Below, piece after piece: positions 36,513 to 45,983 of a DNA stretch of 64,000 nucleotides. How positions within the stretch are numbered: position 1 is the first letter of the stretch; each line of letters opens with the position of its first letter. The notes beneath the pieces were generated by a model that was not told the origin of the DNA, did not search any database, and saw only the letters and a list, made by a program, of their open reading frames with translations. The DNA lies in contig CAIJXT010000011.1 in the NCBI GenBank assembly GCA_903824665.1, positions 62,001 to 126,000 of the forward strand. Direction: 5' to 3'. The position numbers were made by a program, and so were the translations under genes. Source of the DNA: an uncultured Bacteroidota bacterium (GTDB taxonomy: Bacteria > Bacteroidota > Bacteroidia > Chitinophagales > Chitinophagaceae).

Positions 36513-37022
36513 ATGATGAAAGCAACACACCTGATTCTCGGCATTTTTTGCGCTGCACTGCTTAGCGCATGTAATGGCAACACAGACACAAAGACGCCAC
36601 CCCCAGGCTCTCAGGAGCAACCTCTTACAGGTACGGATACTTGTAGGGAATTCATCAGTATGGATACTGCAAATCTGATGATTGCAAGCTACCTGCAGAG
36701 TATCAATGCGAATACCAATGATTCTGATTTGCATGCTCTGGTGATCGATGCTGATTGCTTGCGTGAATACCTGAACGATGAGCGCATAGCGAAGGTCAAA
36801 GTGATGTTTGCCCATACGCTGGAATATGTAAACAATGGCGGGCAGAACCAATACGTAGGGTATCAGAGCGATAAACTTACAGTAATAGTTGCCGGATTTG
36901 ATAGTCGTGGAGATTATGTGTATCACCGCCAGGGTAACGAAAGTACTGTTTTGAATCATGCTGTACCTTGCCCGGCCCAATGCCCGCCAAGAGGTACCGC
37001 GTCTTATAATTTACTGAACTAA
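36513..37022 (+). CDS. Small lipoprotein, unknown function
   Basis: This 169-aa product has a type II signal peptide with lipobox LLSAC (Cys20), followed by a short polar linker. A compact domain of ~130 residues with two further cysteine pairs near the C-terminus (VPCPAQCPP) follows. I do not recognise the family. It sits 17 bases after the response regulator and 15 before a seven-helix membrane protein, inside a signalling operon. A role in sensing at the envelope is plausible but unproven. Confidence 0.65.
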   Translation: MMKATHLILGIFCAALLSACNGNTDTKTPPPGSQEQPLTGTDTCREFISMDTANLMIASYLQSINANTNDSDLHALVIDADCLREYLNDERIAKVKVMFAHTLEYVNNGGQNQYVGYQSDKLTVIVAGFDSRGDYVYHRQGNESTVLNHAVPCPAQCPPRGTASYNLLN

Positions 37023-37037
37023 GGCAATCTTTGCGTC

Positions 37038-37694
37038 ATGAATACAATGGTCCTTCTGTATACCTACCTTGCGTCTGTGTTTTGTGCAGCGCTGTGCAGT
37101 TTGTACAGGTATAAGGACCTCGATCTGGCTGCAAGGATATTTTCCGCACTACTGTTTCTGACATTTTTTGTCGAGTCTTACGCCACATGGCTGGCATGTA
37201 CTGTCAAAAACAACATGGCACTGTATGCCATTTTTAGTCCTGTCGAGTTCGTAATCATTTCAGCATATTTCAATTACTCTATCGACAGTTTCCGGAGCCG
37301 GAATATCGGATTCAAAATTGGTGCAGCCGGCTTTGTCGTAGCCATAGTCAATATCGTTTTTATTCAGGGGCTGCACCAGATGAATTATTACTTTCTTATT
37401 TACGAGGGCGTTTTTATCGTAGCTATGGGGCTTTTTTCATTCCTGCGTTTGCTGCTCAACAATGATAGACTGTCTATTCATTTTCACATTCATTTCTGGA
37501 TAACCGCCATCCTTGTCTTTTTCTGGACCGTCACACTGCTGAATTGGAGCCTGTATACCTACATCATTAAGCATAGTGATGAACAGACTAAAATATTGAA
37601 TACAGCCATAGCGGTCCTCAACATTATTTTGTACTCCTGCGTTTCCTTTCTTTTTATCATGGTGCCAAAACAAAGGAGGAAATATGCCAACTAG
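37038..37694 (+). CDS. Seven-helix membrane protein of the signalling operon
   Basis: The 218-aa protein has about seven hydrophobic helices (approximately 5-22, 33-50, 60-78, 90-108, 115-135, 150-170 and 185-207) with short loops and a basic C-terminus (KQRRKYAN). No family motif is recognised. Its last codons overlap the histidine kinase gene by 11 bases, which implies coupled translation. It may be the sensor or a membrane platform for the kinase, whose own input region is only one helix. Confidence 0.65.
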   Translation: MNTMVLLYTYLASVFCAALCSLYRYKDLDLAARIFSALLFLTFFVESYATWLACTVKNNMALYAIFSPVEFVIISAYFNYSIDSFRSRNIGFKIGAAGFVVAIVNIVFIQGLHQMNYYFLIYEGVFIVAMGLFSFLRLLLNNDRLSIHFHIHFWITAILVFFWTVTLLNWSLYTYIIKHSDEQTKILNTAIAVLNIILYSCVSFLFIMVPKQRRKYAN

Positions 37695-38511
37695 TTCATT
37701 GATTCCGTTTTTTATTGCTTTTACCGTTTTGCTTGCTTTGCTGGTACTTTTTATTGTTTCCTTCCTGATAATACAGAAGCAGAAGCAAAATGCGTATCAG
37801 GCAGACAAAGAGCGGATGTTGTTCGACCATCAGAATAAATTGCTTTTGGCTCGGATTGAGGAGCAGGAACGGACCATGGACGAAATATCCCGCGAGATAC
37901 ACGACCATATCGGGCAGATGCTGAGTTTTGCAAAAATGAATATGTTCAGTATCTCGGCCCATGCAACCGTGGCTGCTCAAAAAGAAACCATAGAAACGGT
38001 GCAATCACTGCTTGCCCAGTTAATGATAGATGTGCAAAACATAAGCCACAATCTGAACGGCGAGTTTATCCGTAAGCGTGGACTGATAACCATAATAGAC
38101 GATGAATTGAAGTACATAAATGCACCCGACCGATTTGTTTGCAGCCTGGTGGTGAATGGTGATGCCGTTTCGTTCGAGCCACAAAGCGAATTGCTGATTT
38201 ACCGGATCGCTCAGGAAGCCATGCACAATGCAACAAAGCACTCCCGTGCATCAGCTTTAACGGTAACTCTCACATACGATGGAGACATATTTGCCATGGA
38301 GGTATCCGACAATGGGGTCGGTTTCCAAACCGAATCGCTACCGGAAATGAAAGGAATTGGTTTTTTGAACATGGTACAGCGTGCAAATCTGCTCAATGGA
38401 ACTTTTGCTATTGACTCTGCCCCCGGAAACGGATGTCGAATATTGTTCTCTACATCGTATCAGAATCTGCTTCGTTCGCTTCCAATTGCGGCTTCGGATA
38501 TCAAAGAATAA
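37684..38511 (+). CDS. NarX/DesK-type sensor histidine kinase (HisKA_3)
   Basis: The 275-aa protein has one N-terminal helix (~8-31), a coiled-coil linker, and the HisKA_3 dimerisation helix with His73 in SREIHDHIGQMLS. An HATPase_c domain (~155-260) shows N-box QEAMHNATKHS, DNGVGF and GIGFLNMVQRA. There is no extracytoplasmic sensor domain, so signal input probably comes through the overlapping seven-helix protein or the lipoprotein. Its likely target is the NarL-type regulator at 35815. The kinase gene ends the operon. Confidence 0.9.
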   Translation: MPTSSLIPFFIAFTVLLALLVLFIVSFLIIQKQKQNAYQADKERMLFDHQNKLLLARIEEQERTMDEISREIHDHIGQMLSFAKMNMFSISAHATVAAQKETIETVQSLLAQLMIDVQNISHNLNGEFIRKRGLITIIDDELKYINAPDRFVCSLVVNGDAVSFEPQSELLIYRIAQEAMHNATKHSRASALTVTLTYDGDIFAMEVSDNGVGFQTESLPEMKGIGFLNMVQRANLLNGTFAIDSAPGNGCRILFSTSYQNLLRSLPIAASDIKE

Positions 38512-38524
38512 TTACGAGCTACTA

Positions 38525-38555
38525 CAAAAAAAGGTCCGGTAAATTACCGGAGCAG
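38525..38555 (-). terminator. Terminator of the T9SS esterase gene
   Basis: On the minus strand a stem (TCCGGT-N5-ACCGGA) is followed by CC and seven T. It lies 24 bases beyond the stop of the esterase gene and may also serve the converging kinase operon. Confidence 0.7.
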
Positions 38556-38578
38556 AAATTTCACACCTTCATTGAAAT

Positions 38579-39778
38579 TTATTCAACTGAAAGTCTTCTT
38601 ACTACCGGGCTGATATTTTCGTCAGCAAACTTCAGTCTTACAAAGTAGATTCCTTTGGCAAAATCACTCGTGTTAAGCGTGTAGTTTTCTTTGCCTATAG
38701 ACGATGCGTTGCTTACAACCCGGCCTGTTTGGTCATATATGGCTACTTGCTCCAGTGGTGTACTTGCAGATATATTTACCTGGCTGCTCGCCGGGTTTGG
38801 ATACAACGATACCTCTGTTGCCTTTGCTACTTCATTAACCCCTGCTACATTGGTGCACACCATGTTGTACAAAAACTCTTTTACCATCGAATCTACCGAG
38901 TTCAGCTTGGTGGCATTCGATGACCATGGCACATGTCCGTCGCCTGGATAGATCTTTCCGTAGTGGTATACGCTTTTTGCTGCAAATACGGGTTCAAGTT
39001 CGCCAAGACCACAAAGGTTTACGTGTACAGAGCCATTCAAAGGGTAACCGCAATCGTAAGGCACTGTTGGGTCCGTGTCGCCATGGGCACTTACTGAAGG
39101 TTTGTCGTACATATCAACAAAAGACGTAAGGTTCAATGCACCTGCCAGATTGATAACCGCTTTGTTTTTGGTGGTATACCCATCATTGCCGCTATTCCCT
39201 TCAAATCCACCATTCAGCGCCATCGCTGCTGCAATGTATGATGGGCACTCCGCTATATTGCCCAGATAGCCTACATGCATATAAAGTACCGCTCCGGCTG
39301 AGTTACCACCGATAAATATATTGTTGGTATCAATTCGGTATGTGTTGCTGGTTGCAGCGTCCTTCACAAAGTACCTTATGGCTGCCTTACCATCGCTAAT
39401 GGCTTTGACTACAATTTCGATAGCTTTATTGGAATCTGTAACCATATCAAACAGATTGCCAAGCCTGTAGTTAATTGACGCAGTCACATATCCGCGCTTT
39501 GCAAAACGCTGGCACAATGCAACAACGGTTGGGTCATCAGTTTTGTTACCTCCAATAAAACTGCCTCCATGACCAAGGATAATCAGCGGTCGGGCAGCGT
39601 AGGTATCACCATCGGGCTGGTAAATATCCATTTCCAGATTGTATGGTGTAGAATACGTTACAGTAGATACCGAATAGGTCGGAAACATATCTGTCAGGTA
39701 TCTTCCTGCCGGGCATTGCGCCTTAGCTGCCCCGAACGCTGCAAGACCAAGAAGTGCCGAGAGTAATGTTTTTTTCAT
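38579..39778 (-). CDS. Secreted alpha/beta-hydrolase (carboxylesterase-like) with T9SS sorting domain
   Basis: This 399-aa product has a signal peptide (MKKTLLSALLGLAAFGAAKA). An HSL/BD-FAE-like hydrolase domain follows, with the oxyanion motif HGGSF, nucleophile Ser in GGNSAG (~residue 160), acid in HGDTDPTVP and His in DGHVPW. A C-terminal T9SS domain begins SLYPNPASSQVNIS (~325) and ends VRRLSVE. Family members cleave acetyl or feruloyl esters on plant polysaccharides or short-chain esters; the exact substrate is unknown. The protein is predicted to be exported through T9SS. Confidence 0.85.
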   Translation of the reverse strand: MKKTLLSALLGLAAFGAAKAQCPAGRYLTDMFPTYSVSTVTYSTPYNLEMDIYQPDGDTYAARPLIILGHGGSFIGGNKTDDPTVVALCQRFAKRGYVTASINYRLGNLFDMVTDSNKAIEIVVKAISDGKAAIRYFVKDAATSNTYRIDTNNIFIGGNSAGAVLYMHVGYLGNIAECPSYIAAAMALNGGFEGNSGNDGYTTKNKAVINLAGALNLTSFVDMYDKPSVSAHGDTDPTVPYDCGYPLNGSVHVNLCGLGELEPVFAAKSVYHYGKIYPGDGHVPWSSNATKLNSVDSMVKEFLYNMVCTNVAGVNEVAKATEVSLYPNPASSQVNISASTPLEQVAIYDQTGRVVSNASSIGKENYTLNTSDFAKGIYFVRLKFADENISPVVRRLSVE

Positions 39779-40081
39779 TTGGTTGTTTTTTGAGTGTTAG
39801 AAATCAATACAATATACTAATTTTTATTTCAAGGTATATATTTTGTGCTATTTTTTTGTGAATTCAACTTGTTACAGCAATCGTCTTTTTCTATCTTTTG
39901 CAGATTATGGAGCAGGTGTCTATTTCTGATTGATGAAACCATTTGCTACCACTGCAATCGATCTTTACGCTCCTGGACCGTGTTTTGCATTTCTTGCCAT
40001 TAACCGTTGGTTTAAATTTTATCCGCCATCAATTCAAAGTTGTTTTATTCTCCAAATGGGGTTATTTTTCAGAAAAATAAT

Positions 40082-40951
40082 ATGATGGGTTATCGCCTTT
40101 TTTTGTCTGCCATAATTGGCACTTTTATTTTTGTATTGTCATCCTGTGGGCCCAACAAGCCAGCCACCTCAGGCGCCATCCCTCCGCCTGCAGGCGATAG
40201 TGCCGCAATGGTACACTACCACAGAGCAAATGAGTACATGTTGCTCGACAAATGGGATAGTGCGATAGATGGGTACATGCTCTGTATCAAAGCCGACTCT
40301 GGCAATTGGCGGGCTTACTACCAGTTGGGTGGAGTGTATCAGCTGCAGGGCGATTTTCAGAAGTCATTGTATTGCTTCAGTCGTTGTGTCGAATTGAATC
40401 CTGAATTTACTCTGGGTTTCTTCAATAAATCGAATGTCGAAGATATGATCGGCAATGAGAAACAAAGCCTTGCCGACCTAAGGCGATCCATCAATTTGAA
40501 GAACGATTTCTTTTTTGCGATATTGTCAATTGCCCGAAAGGAGTCTGCTGCAGGTAAGTTTAAAGAGGCCATTCAGGCCTTCGACTCAGCAATAACGTTG
40601 CGGCCCGAATACTACCTGGCTTATAGCATGCGTGGGTCTTGCAAATTCAAGTCGGGCGATATTCAAGGTGCAATTAAGGACTTCAGCAGCGAGATAGAAT
40701 TGATGCCTACACATCTGATGGGATATGTAAACCGTGCCATCGCTTTCGGGGAACTCAAAAACTACCAGGCCGCCATTAATGACTTATCCGTTGCTATTCA
40801 GATCGATCCACTTTGGTCGCAGTCGTTTTTGTACAGGGGCGTATTCTACCATAAAGTCAATAGAAGGGACAGCGGTTGCGGTGACTTCAGAATGGCTGTA
40901 AACCTTAAAAACCCACAGGCAGATGCATACAGCAAGGAATACTGTAAATAG
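40082..40951 (+). CDS. TPR lipoprotein
   Basis: The 289-aa product has a lipoprotein signal peptide with lipobox LSSC (about residue 22), a proline-rich linker, and about six tetratricopeptide repeats (e.g. YYQLGGVYQLQGDFQKSLYC; AINDLSVAIQIDPLWSQSFL). It should sit on the periplasmic face of a membrane and act in protein-protein contacts. I chose ATG 40082; a neighbouring ATG at 40085 is equally possible. The preceding 303 bases (39779-40081) are AT-rich, with no gene and no clear promoter match. Confidence 0.8.
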   Translation: MMGYRLFLSAIIGTFIFVLSSCGPNKPATSGAIPPPAGDSAAMVHYHRANEYMLLDKWDSAIDGYMLCIKADSGNWRAYYQLGGVYQLQGDFQKSLYCFSRCVELNPEFTLGFFNKSNVEDMIGNEKQSLADLRRSINLKNDFFFAILSIARKESAAGKFKEAIQAFDSAITLRPEYYLAYSMRGSCKFKSGDIQGAIKDFSSEIELMPTHLMGYVNRAIAFGELKNYQAAINDLSVAIQIDPLWSQSFLYRGVFYHKVNRRDSGCGDFRMAVNLKNPQADAYSKEYCK

Positions 40952-40969
40952 CAAATGGCATGTTTTTTC

Positions 40970-41001
40970 TTTGTTAAATTACTTGATATCATGTACTTTT
41001 A
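40970..41001 (+). promoter_or_regulatory. Promoter of the 478-aa T9SS protein gene
   Basis: TTTG (40970-40973), 20 spacer bases, then TACTTTTA (40994-41001; only the last base differs from consensus). The ATG follows 17 bases later. Confidence 0.55.
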
Positions 41002-41017
41002 AATAAAAACCACAATT

Positions 41018-42454
41018 ATGAAAAAACTATTTACACTTATTACCTCAGCCCTGTTGCTGGGAACCCTTAACGGAAACGCACAGGTTTTCTGGACAGAGAA
41101 TTTCGAGACCGGAGCTACTACCGGGCTTTTAGTTTCAAGTTATTCAGGACCTAATGGCGCTTGGGCACTTACAGTGACAGGGACAGAGGGCTCAGAACCT
41201 AACCCATGGTATGTTAGTTGTGAAGAAGCAGGTCAGCTTGCAGGTACCTGCGGTAGCACTTGTACTTCATCATTTGGTCTCGGAGCTACTTTGCATATTG
41301 GGGCTAATCCACTTTTTATTGGAGATAACGGTGCAAGCTACGACGCTGGAGGTCTTTGTGGTGCTTTAGCGTGCCCTGCAACAGATCGTCGCGCTCAGTC
41401 ACCTACCATCAATTGTACGGGCAAAACCAACATCAGGCTTAGATTTTACTACATCCATAACGGTCAGGGCACCATTGACAATGGCAGTGTGTACTACTCT
41501 CCCGACAATGGTACCACATGGAGCTTATTAATGACACCTGCTAAAACCACTGTATGTGGAAGCGGACAGGGTCGCTGGGATTCAACATCTGTCCTGCTTC
41601 CTGCAAGTGCCAATAACAACGCTACTGTGAAGATAGGCTTCCGTTGGGTGAACAATGATGATGGTACTGGAACTGACCCCTCATTTGCTGTTGACAGTGT
41701 ATCGTTGCGCACACCTGCCGGTAGCGGTCCTATTGCAGCATCTATGACTGGCAGCGGTACCACCGTTTGTGAAGACAGCAGTCTTACTTTCACCAACACA
41801 AGTACCGGCACTGTAGATAGCTTCCGTTTCAAATGCCCCGGAGCTACCATTGCGGCACCAGGCACAAGTCCTTGCACAGTAAGCTTTATAAATATCTCCG
41901 GCAGCAAAGTTGTAAAATTGTATCTGTATAGCGGCGGCATAGCTGTTGACTCAGCCAGCACTACTGTTATGGTGAACCGCGCACCCAGTCCGTTGATCAC
42001 AAAAACAGGCACCACGTATTCCGTACCTGCTTTGTATACCGCATACCAATGGTACACAATAGGCTTTCCGCCAACGGCAATAACCGGCGCTACTAATGCT
42101 ACTTATACTACTACGGTTACCGGTTCTTATGCCATTATGGTCGACTCGGCTGGCTGCAAAGGAATTTCAATTTACGTAGCTCCCGGTGGCTTTGAACAAT
42201 TAAACAACACCGGTAGTAATTTCTGGATCGCACAGACCAACAACAGCATGCTCAGTATGAATGCGTCTATCGCACCAGATCGCAAACTGGATATGCATAT
42301 TTATGATGCAACCGGAAGGCTCGCACTTTCTGATGTGTGGAGTACAGGCGAAAATCAAAAGCAGATCAGCGGTATTTCATTGCCTCCGGGATTGTACATC
42401 ATCCGGCTCAGCAACGAGAACACATCCATAGTGCTCCGCTGGCACAGGCAATAA
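41018..42454 (+). CDS. Secreted multidomain protein with T9SS sorting domain
   Basis: The 478-aa product has a signal peptide (MKKLFTLITSALLLGTLNGNA) and an N-terminal jelly-roll-like region (~23-230) with VFWTENFETG, IRLRFYYIHNG and SVYYSPDNGTTWSLL. This resembles carbohydrate-binding or MAM-like modules of secreted Bacteroidota proteins. Ig/PKD-like repeats span ~235-390 (SLTFTNTSTGTVDSFRF). A C-terminal T9SS domain ends in PPGLYIIRLSNENTSIVLRWHRQ. No catalytic site is seen, so it may be an adhesin or binding protein. Confidence 0.75.
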   Translation: MKKLFTLITSALLLGTLNGNAQVFWTENFETGATTGLLVSSYSGPNGAWALTVTGTEGSEPNPWYVSCEEAGQLAGTCGSTCTSSFGLGATLHIGANPLFIGDNGASYDAGGLCGALACPATDRRAQSPTINCTGKTNIRLRFYYIHNGQGTIDNGSVYYSPDNGTTWSLLMTPAKTTVCGSGQGRWDSTSVLLPASANNNATVKIGFRWVNNDDGTGTDPSFAVDSVSLRTPAGSGPIAASMTGSGTTVCEDSSLTFTNTSTGTVDSFRFKCPGATIAAPGTSPCTVSFINISGSKVVKLYLYSGGIAVDSASTTVMVNRAPSPLITKTGTTYSVPALYTAYQWYTIGFPPTAITGATNATYTTTVTGSYAIMVDSAGCKGISIYVAPGGFEQLNNTGSNFWIAQTNNSMLSMNASIAPDRKLDMHIYDATGRLALSDVWSTGENQKQISGISLPPGLYIIRLSNENTSIVLRWHRQ

Positions 42455-42479
42455 TTAATTGTCCCAAATATTCTATAAT

Positions 42480-42509
42480 ACAAAGCCACTGCATTTGCGG
42501 TGGCTTTGT
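42480..42509 (+). terminator. Stem-loop after the 478-aa T9SS gene
   Basis: A perfect 10-bp stem ACAAAGCCAC, 10-base loop, GTGGCTTTGT lies 25 bases after the stop. It is followed by GTGTTTAAG rather than a strong T run. Confidence 0.6.
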
Positions 42510-42638
42510 GTTTAAGCCAGCTACACTATCTACCCGGTACTTTGCGACTCGGCAACCCGGCTGCCCTTTGGCAATGGACGTTTTGTTGATGCTGTAAATC
42601 ACAAAAACATGCAAGGATAGTATAGAAAAAAGCCCATG

Positions 42639-42668
42639 AAAAAAGCAGGCATTTACGCCTGCTTTTTT
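42639..42668. terminator. Bidirectional terminator between convergent genes
   Basis: A-tract, GCAGGC, 6-base loop, GCCTGC, then six T, symmetrical in both directions. It serves the OmpA-family gene on the minus strand and backs up the T9SS gene on the plus strand. Confidence 0.85.
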
Positions 42669-42694
42669 CATTTTACTGTTTCAAAACACTGTTG

Positions 42695-43588
42695 CTATTT
42701 GTCACCCATCAGTTTCATCAGTTCATCCAGCTTTGGTTCCAGTATGATCTCTGTACGACGGTTCTGCCCACGGCCTTCAGGTGTGCTGTTCGGGGCAATC
42801 GGATCATATTCGCTACGACCGCTCGCTACCAGTTTTGCAGGCGTTACATGGTATTCATCTATCAGCACATGTGCTATAGATGTGGCGCGTGCCGTACTCA
42901 GTTCCCAGTTGTCAGCAAACTTAGCAGTATGAATCGGAAGACTGTCTGTGTGACCTTCAATATTAATGTTGATTTCTGTGCTGGTATTCAGCACTCCGGC
43001 CACTTTCGACAGAGCTTCCTTACCCTTTGGGTTTACCACAGCACTGCCCGATGGGAACAAAAGGCTTTCCTGCATGCTGATGTATACTTTGCCATTTTTC
43101 ATTTTTACAGTTAGCTCGTTGCTGTTAAAGCCTTTCAGTGCTTCAGCAATCTTTTTGCGCAGAGACTCTGCTGCGGCCTGCTGCTGATCCAGCAACGATT
43201 GCAGTTGCTCCAGACGCTGCCTTTGTGCAGCAATCTGTTCCTTGGTCGAGTTCAGTTGCCTTTTGGTGCTTTCCTTTTCGTCACCCAGCACATTTATTCT
43301 GTTTTGCAGGTCTTTCACTCTGCCTTCCAATGTTCCGATACTGTCTGTGAGTCTGGCTATTCGTCCGTTGAGCGATGTGATGTTGTTCTTAAGCTCGGCA
43401 TTGGCAGCATTGAGTTTTTTGTTCTGGTCCAGCTGATCGTCAAGGCGTTTACCAAGCGCTATTTTTTCAGCCTTTTCCTTTTCAGCTCTGGCTGTTTCGG
43501 CATCAAATTTCTTTTTCGAAACGATGCACGATGTCATGGACGCACTGGCTATGCATATCCCTGCCGCGACAATTATTGTCTTTTTCAT
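42695..43588 (-). CDS. OmpA-family lipoprotein with long coiled coil
   Basis: The 297-aa product has a lipobox TSC (Cys21), then a coiled coil over ~25-150 (alternating Lys/Glu/Leu, e.g. LEQLQSLLDQQQAAAESLRKK). An OmpA/MotB peptidoglycan-binding domain spans ~165-290 (ININIEGHTDSLPIH, ELSTARATSIAHVLI, GRGQNRRTEIILEP). It tethers the envelope to peptidoglycan. The GHTDS and R-N-R-R-TEI residues that bind diaminopimelate are intact. An inverted repeat exactly flanks its -7 box. Confidence 0.9.
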   Translation of the reverse strand: MKKTIIVAAGICIASASMTSCIVSKKKFDAETARAEKEKAEKIALGKRLDDQLDQNKKLNAANAELKNNITSLNGRIARLTDSIGTLEGRVKDLQNRINVLGDEKESTKRQLNSTKEQIAAQRQRLEQLQSLLDQQQAAAESLRKKIAEALKGFNSNELTVKMKNGKVYISMQESLLFPSGSAVVNPKGKEALSKVAGVLNTSTEININIEGHTDSLPIHTAKFADNWELSTARATSIAHVLIDEYHVTPAKLVASGRSEYDPIAPNSTPEGRGQNRRTEIILEPKLDELMKLMGDK

Positions 43589-43623
43589 TTGTTGTGAATT
43601 TTAGATGGGTGTACAAAAAACGT

Positions 43624-43657
43624 ACCAACTGCAAAGGTACAAAGAATTACAGTTGGT
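43624..43657 (-). promoter_or_regulatory. OmpA-lipoprotein gene -7 box flanked by an inverted repeat
   Basis: TACCTTTG on the minus strand (43632-43639) is perfect. ACCAACTG (43624-43631) and CAGTTGGT (43650-43657) form a perfect 8-bp inverted repeat around it with an 18-base spacer, an operator-like arrangement. Confidence 0.45.
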
Positions 43658-43810
43658 CAGAAACACCAGACTATTACCATACAGGAACTGTGTTTTCCTG
43701 AAATTATTGTTGAAAAGTACCAGAAGGCAACAGTTTTAACGTCACATTCCGGAACATACGCCATTGCACAAAATTGTTTGTTGCAATGGGCTCCAAATTA
43801 CGCAACGATA

Positions 43811-45964
43811 TTATGGGTTCAGGTAGCTGTCAAAGTAGTCAGTCACTTTTTGCATCAGGTGCACACGGTCTTTACCCCGTACATTATGCTCGTGCCCTGG
43901 ATATGCAAAATAGTCAGCCTGTACACCCTCATCTACTGTTTTCTTTACAAAGTTCAGACTGTGCTGCCACACCACCACATCATCGCTTGTTCCATGTATC
44001 AGCAGTAGTTTGCCCTGCAGATTTTTCGCTTTTTCTATCAGGTTGGCATTTTCGTATCCTTTCGGGTTGTCATCAGGGCTATCCATATATCTTTCAGTGT
44101 ACATCACCTCATACATTTTCCAGTCCATCACAGGGCCGCCAGCAACACCGCATTTGAATGCCCCCGGATGCTTCAGCATCAGCGAAGTGGTCATAAAACC
44201 GCCATAGCTCCAGCCATGTACACCCATTCTTTTCGAATCCACAAAAGGCAGCGATTTCAGGTATTCCACACCTTTCAGCTGGTCTGCCATTTCTACATCA
44301 CCCAGCCGTCTGAAGGTGGACTGCTCAAATTTCAGCCCACGGTTCCAGCTTCCCCGGCCATCCATCGTAAATACCACATATCCGCGTTGCGCCATGTATT
44401 CATACCACAGGTTGCCACTCTCTGGAAACGAATTGTGAAGCAATTGTACATTTGGCCCGTTGTACAGGTATACAATCACAGGATATTTTCTCTGCTTGTC
44501 AAAGTTTACTGGCAGAATCAGTTTTCCAAACAATTCCGTATAGCCGTCGGCCGCAATAATTGTCACATTTCTTATTTCCGGTCTGTTATAAGCAGTAAGG
44601 GTGTTTTCTGCTGCCAGTAGTTCACGTGTCATTGATCCGTCTGTTGCATATACTACTGTGTTTTTCGGTATGCCAGCTGCGCTGAATACATCCAGTACAA
44701 AGTTGCCATCCTTGCTGCAGTTTGCGGTGTGCATACCTGCTGCTTTGTCTATTCGTTGCATCCTTCCATCGTCCATTGTCACGCTGTAAATGTGCTTTTC
44801 CATCGGCGATTCTTTCGACGCCGTAATGATCAGTCTGCCTTCGGGCGCATTCACCCCGGCTATTTCATTCACTACCCAGTTCCCTTTGGTAAGTTGGCGT
44901 ATGAGTTTGCCATCGGTATTGTACAGATACAAATGGTTAAAGCCATCACGTTCACTCTGCCATACAAACTGACCATTGCGGCCTGGTACAAATGTAAGTG
45001 GATGGGTAGGGTGAACGTATTTTGCGTTTGTTTCCTCAAAAAGTGTTTTCACCTTTTCGCCGCTTACTGCATCATACCTGTTCAGCCATAGGTGATTTTG
45101 CTCTCTGTTCAAAATTGCCAGGTACAGGTATTCGTTTCCGGGGCTCCAGGTTACGGCCGTAAGGTAGTGGTCGCGGTTCTTTTCGCCGGTCTTCAGGCAG
45201 GTTGTTTTGCGTTTTGCTATATCGTACACACACAGCGTTACCTCGTGTGATTTGCCGCCAGCCATCGGATATTTAATGATGTCTGCACGGGCGGGAGTTA
45301 CATTCCATTTCACTACCGGGTAGTCGTTTACCATCGTTTGGTCCATTCTGTAGTAGGCTACAGACCTCCCATCGGGAGAGAAGAAAATACCACGGTCAAT
45401 CCCAAATTCATCTCTGTGAACCGGTTTGCCGCAGATCACGTTTTTGTCTTTTTCCTGCGTTATGGCTACTTGCTCCCTTGTTCCGTATACTTGCAAATAC
45501 AGATTGTTGTCGCGGGTATAGGCTATGCTGCCGCCCTGATCTACAGTTATGTTATCTGCATTTTCCGGCAGCGCCGCTGCCAGCGACCATACCCATTTGT
45601 TGGTGGCTATCGTACCGGTAACTACATTGGTGCCCGTCACAAAGTAGGCCTTGTCTTTGTCCAGCCAGCGCAGAGTAGGGCACGCAGCTACTTTTACCGG
45701 GTATTCACCTTGTTCTATAGTCTTCGTGGTGTTGTTGTTGAAATTCGTCACTTTCCATACTTCTGTATTGCCTTCCTTTACACTTTGCCAAAGGCATCCG
45801 GTATTGGGCTGCCACGATGCATTTTTAATGCCCTTTGGAGCCAGAGTAGTGGCCATGCCATTAGTAGCTTCGGCCATTGAAAAATTCTTTTTCTGGCAGT
45901 AGCCGGTAGTAGTAATAGACAGTGTGAGTGCCACCGAAAGTCCTAGAATCGTAGTGTAACGCAT
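43811..45964 (-). CDS. Dipeptidyl peptidase IV-type S9B serine peptidase
   Basis: The 717-aa exported enzyme has a signal peptide (residues 1-23, ending GYC), an N-terminal DPP-IV beta-propeller (~30-480) and an alpha/beta-hydrolase domain. The triad is Ser586 in GWSYGGF, Asp661/662 in GTSDDVV and His693 in PGHEHNV. It removes N-terminal Xaa-Pro (or Xaa-Ala) dipeptides from peptides in the periplasm. The length is typical of bacterial DPP-IV. It is divergent from a WG-repeat gene, with a -7 box in between. Confidence 0.92.
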   Translation of the reverse strand: MRYTTILGLSVALTLSITTTGYCQKKNFSMAEATNGMATTLAPKGIKNASWQPNTGCLWQSVKEGNTEVWKVTNFNNNTTKTIEQGEYPVKVAACPTLRWLDKDKAYFVTGTNVVTGTIATNKWVWSLAAALPENADNITVDQGGSIAYTRDNNLYLQVYGTREQVAITQEKDKNVICGKPVHRDEFGIDRGIFFSPDGRSVAYYRMDQTMVNDYPVVKWNVTPARADIIKYPMAGGKSHEVTLCVYDIAKRKTTCLKTGEKNRDHYLTAVTWSPGNEYLYLAILNREQNHLWLNRYDAVSGEKVKTLFEETNAKYVHPTHPLTFVPGRNGQFVWQSERDGFNHLYLYNTDGKLIRQLTKGNWVVNEIAGVNAPEGRLIITASKESPMEKHIYSVTMDDGRMQRIDKAAGMHTANCSKDGNFVLDVFSAAGIPKNTVVYATDGSMTRELLAAENTLTAYNRPEIRNVTIIAADGYTELFGKLILPVNFDKQRKYPVIVYLYNGPNVQLLHNSFPESGNLWYEYMAQRGYVVFTMDGRGSWNRGLKFEQSTFRRLGDVEMADQLKGVEYLKSLPFVDSKRMGVHGWSYGGFMTTSLMLKHPGAFKCGVAGGPVMDWKMYEVMYTERYMDSPDDNPKGYENANLIEKAKNLQGKLLLIHGTSDDVVVWQHSLNFVKKTVDEGVQADYFAYPGHEHNVRGKDRVHLMQKVTDYFDSYLNP

Positions 45965-45983
45965 AGATTAAGTTAAGTACCAA

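Noticed and set aside
45338-45880. A 180-codon plus-strand frame opposite the dipeptidyl peptidase gene
   Set aside because: Antisense to the conserved propeller region; its composition is that of a shadow frame.
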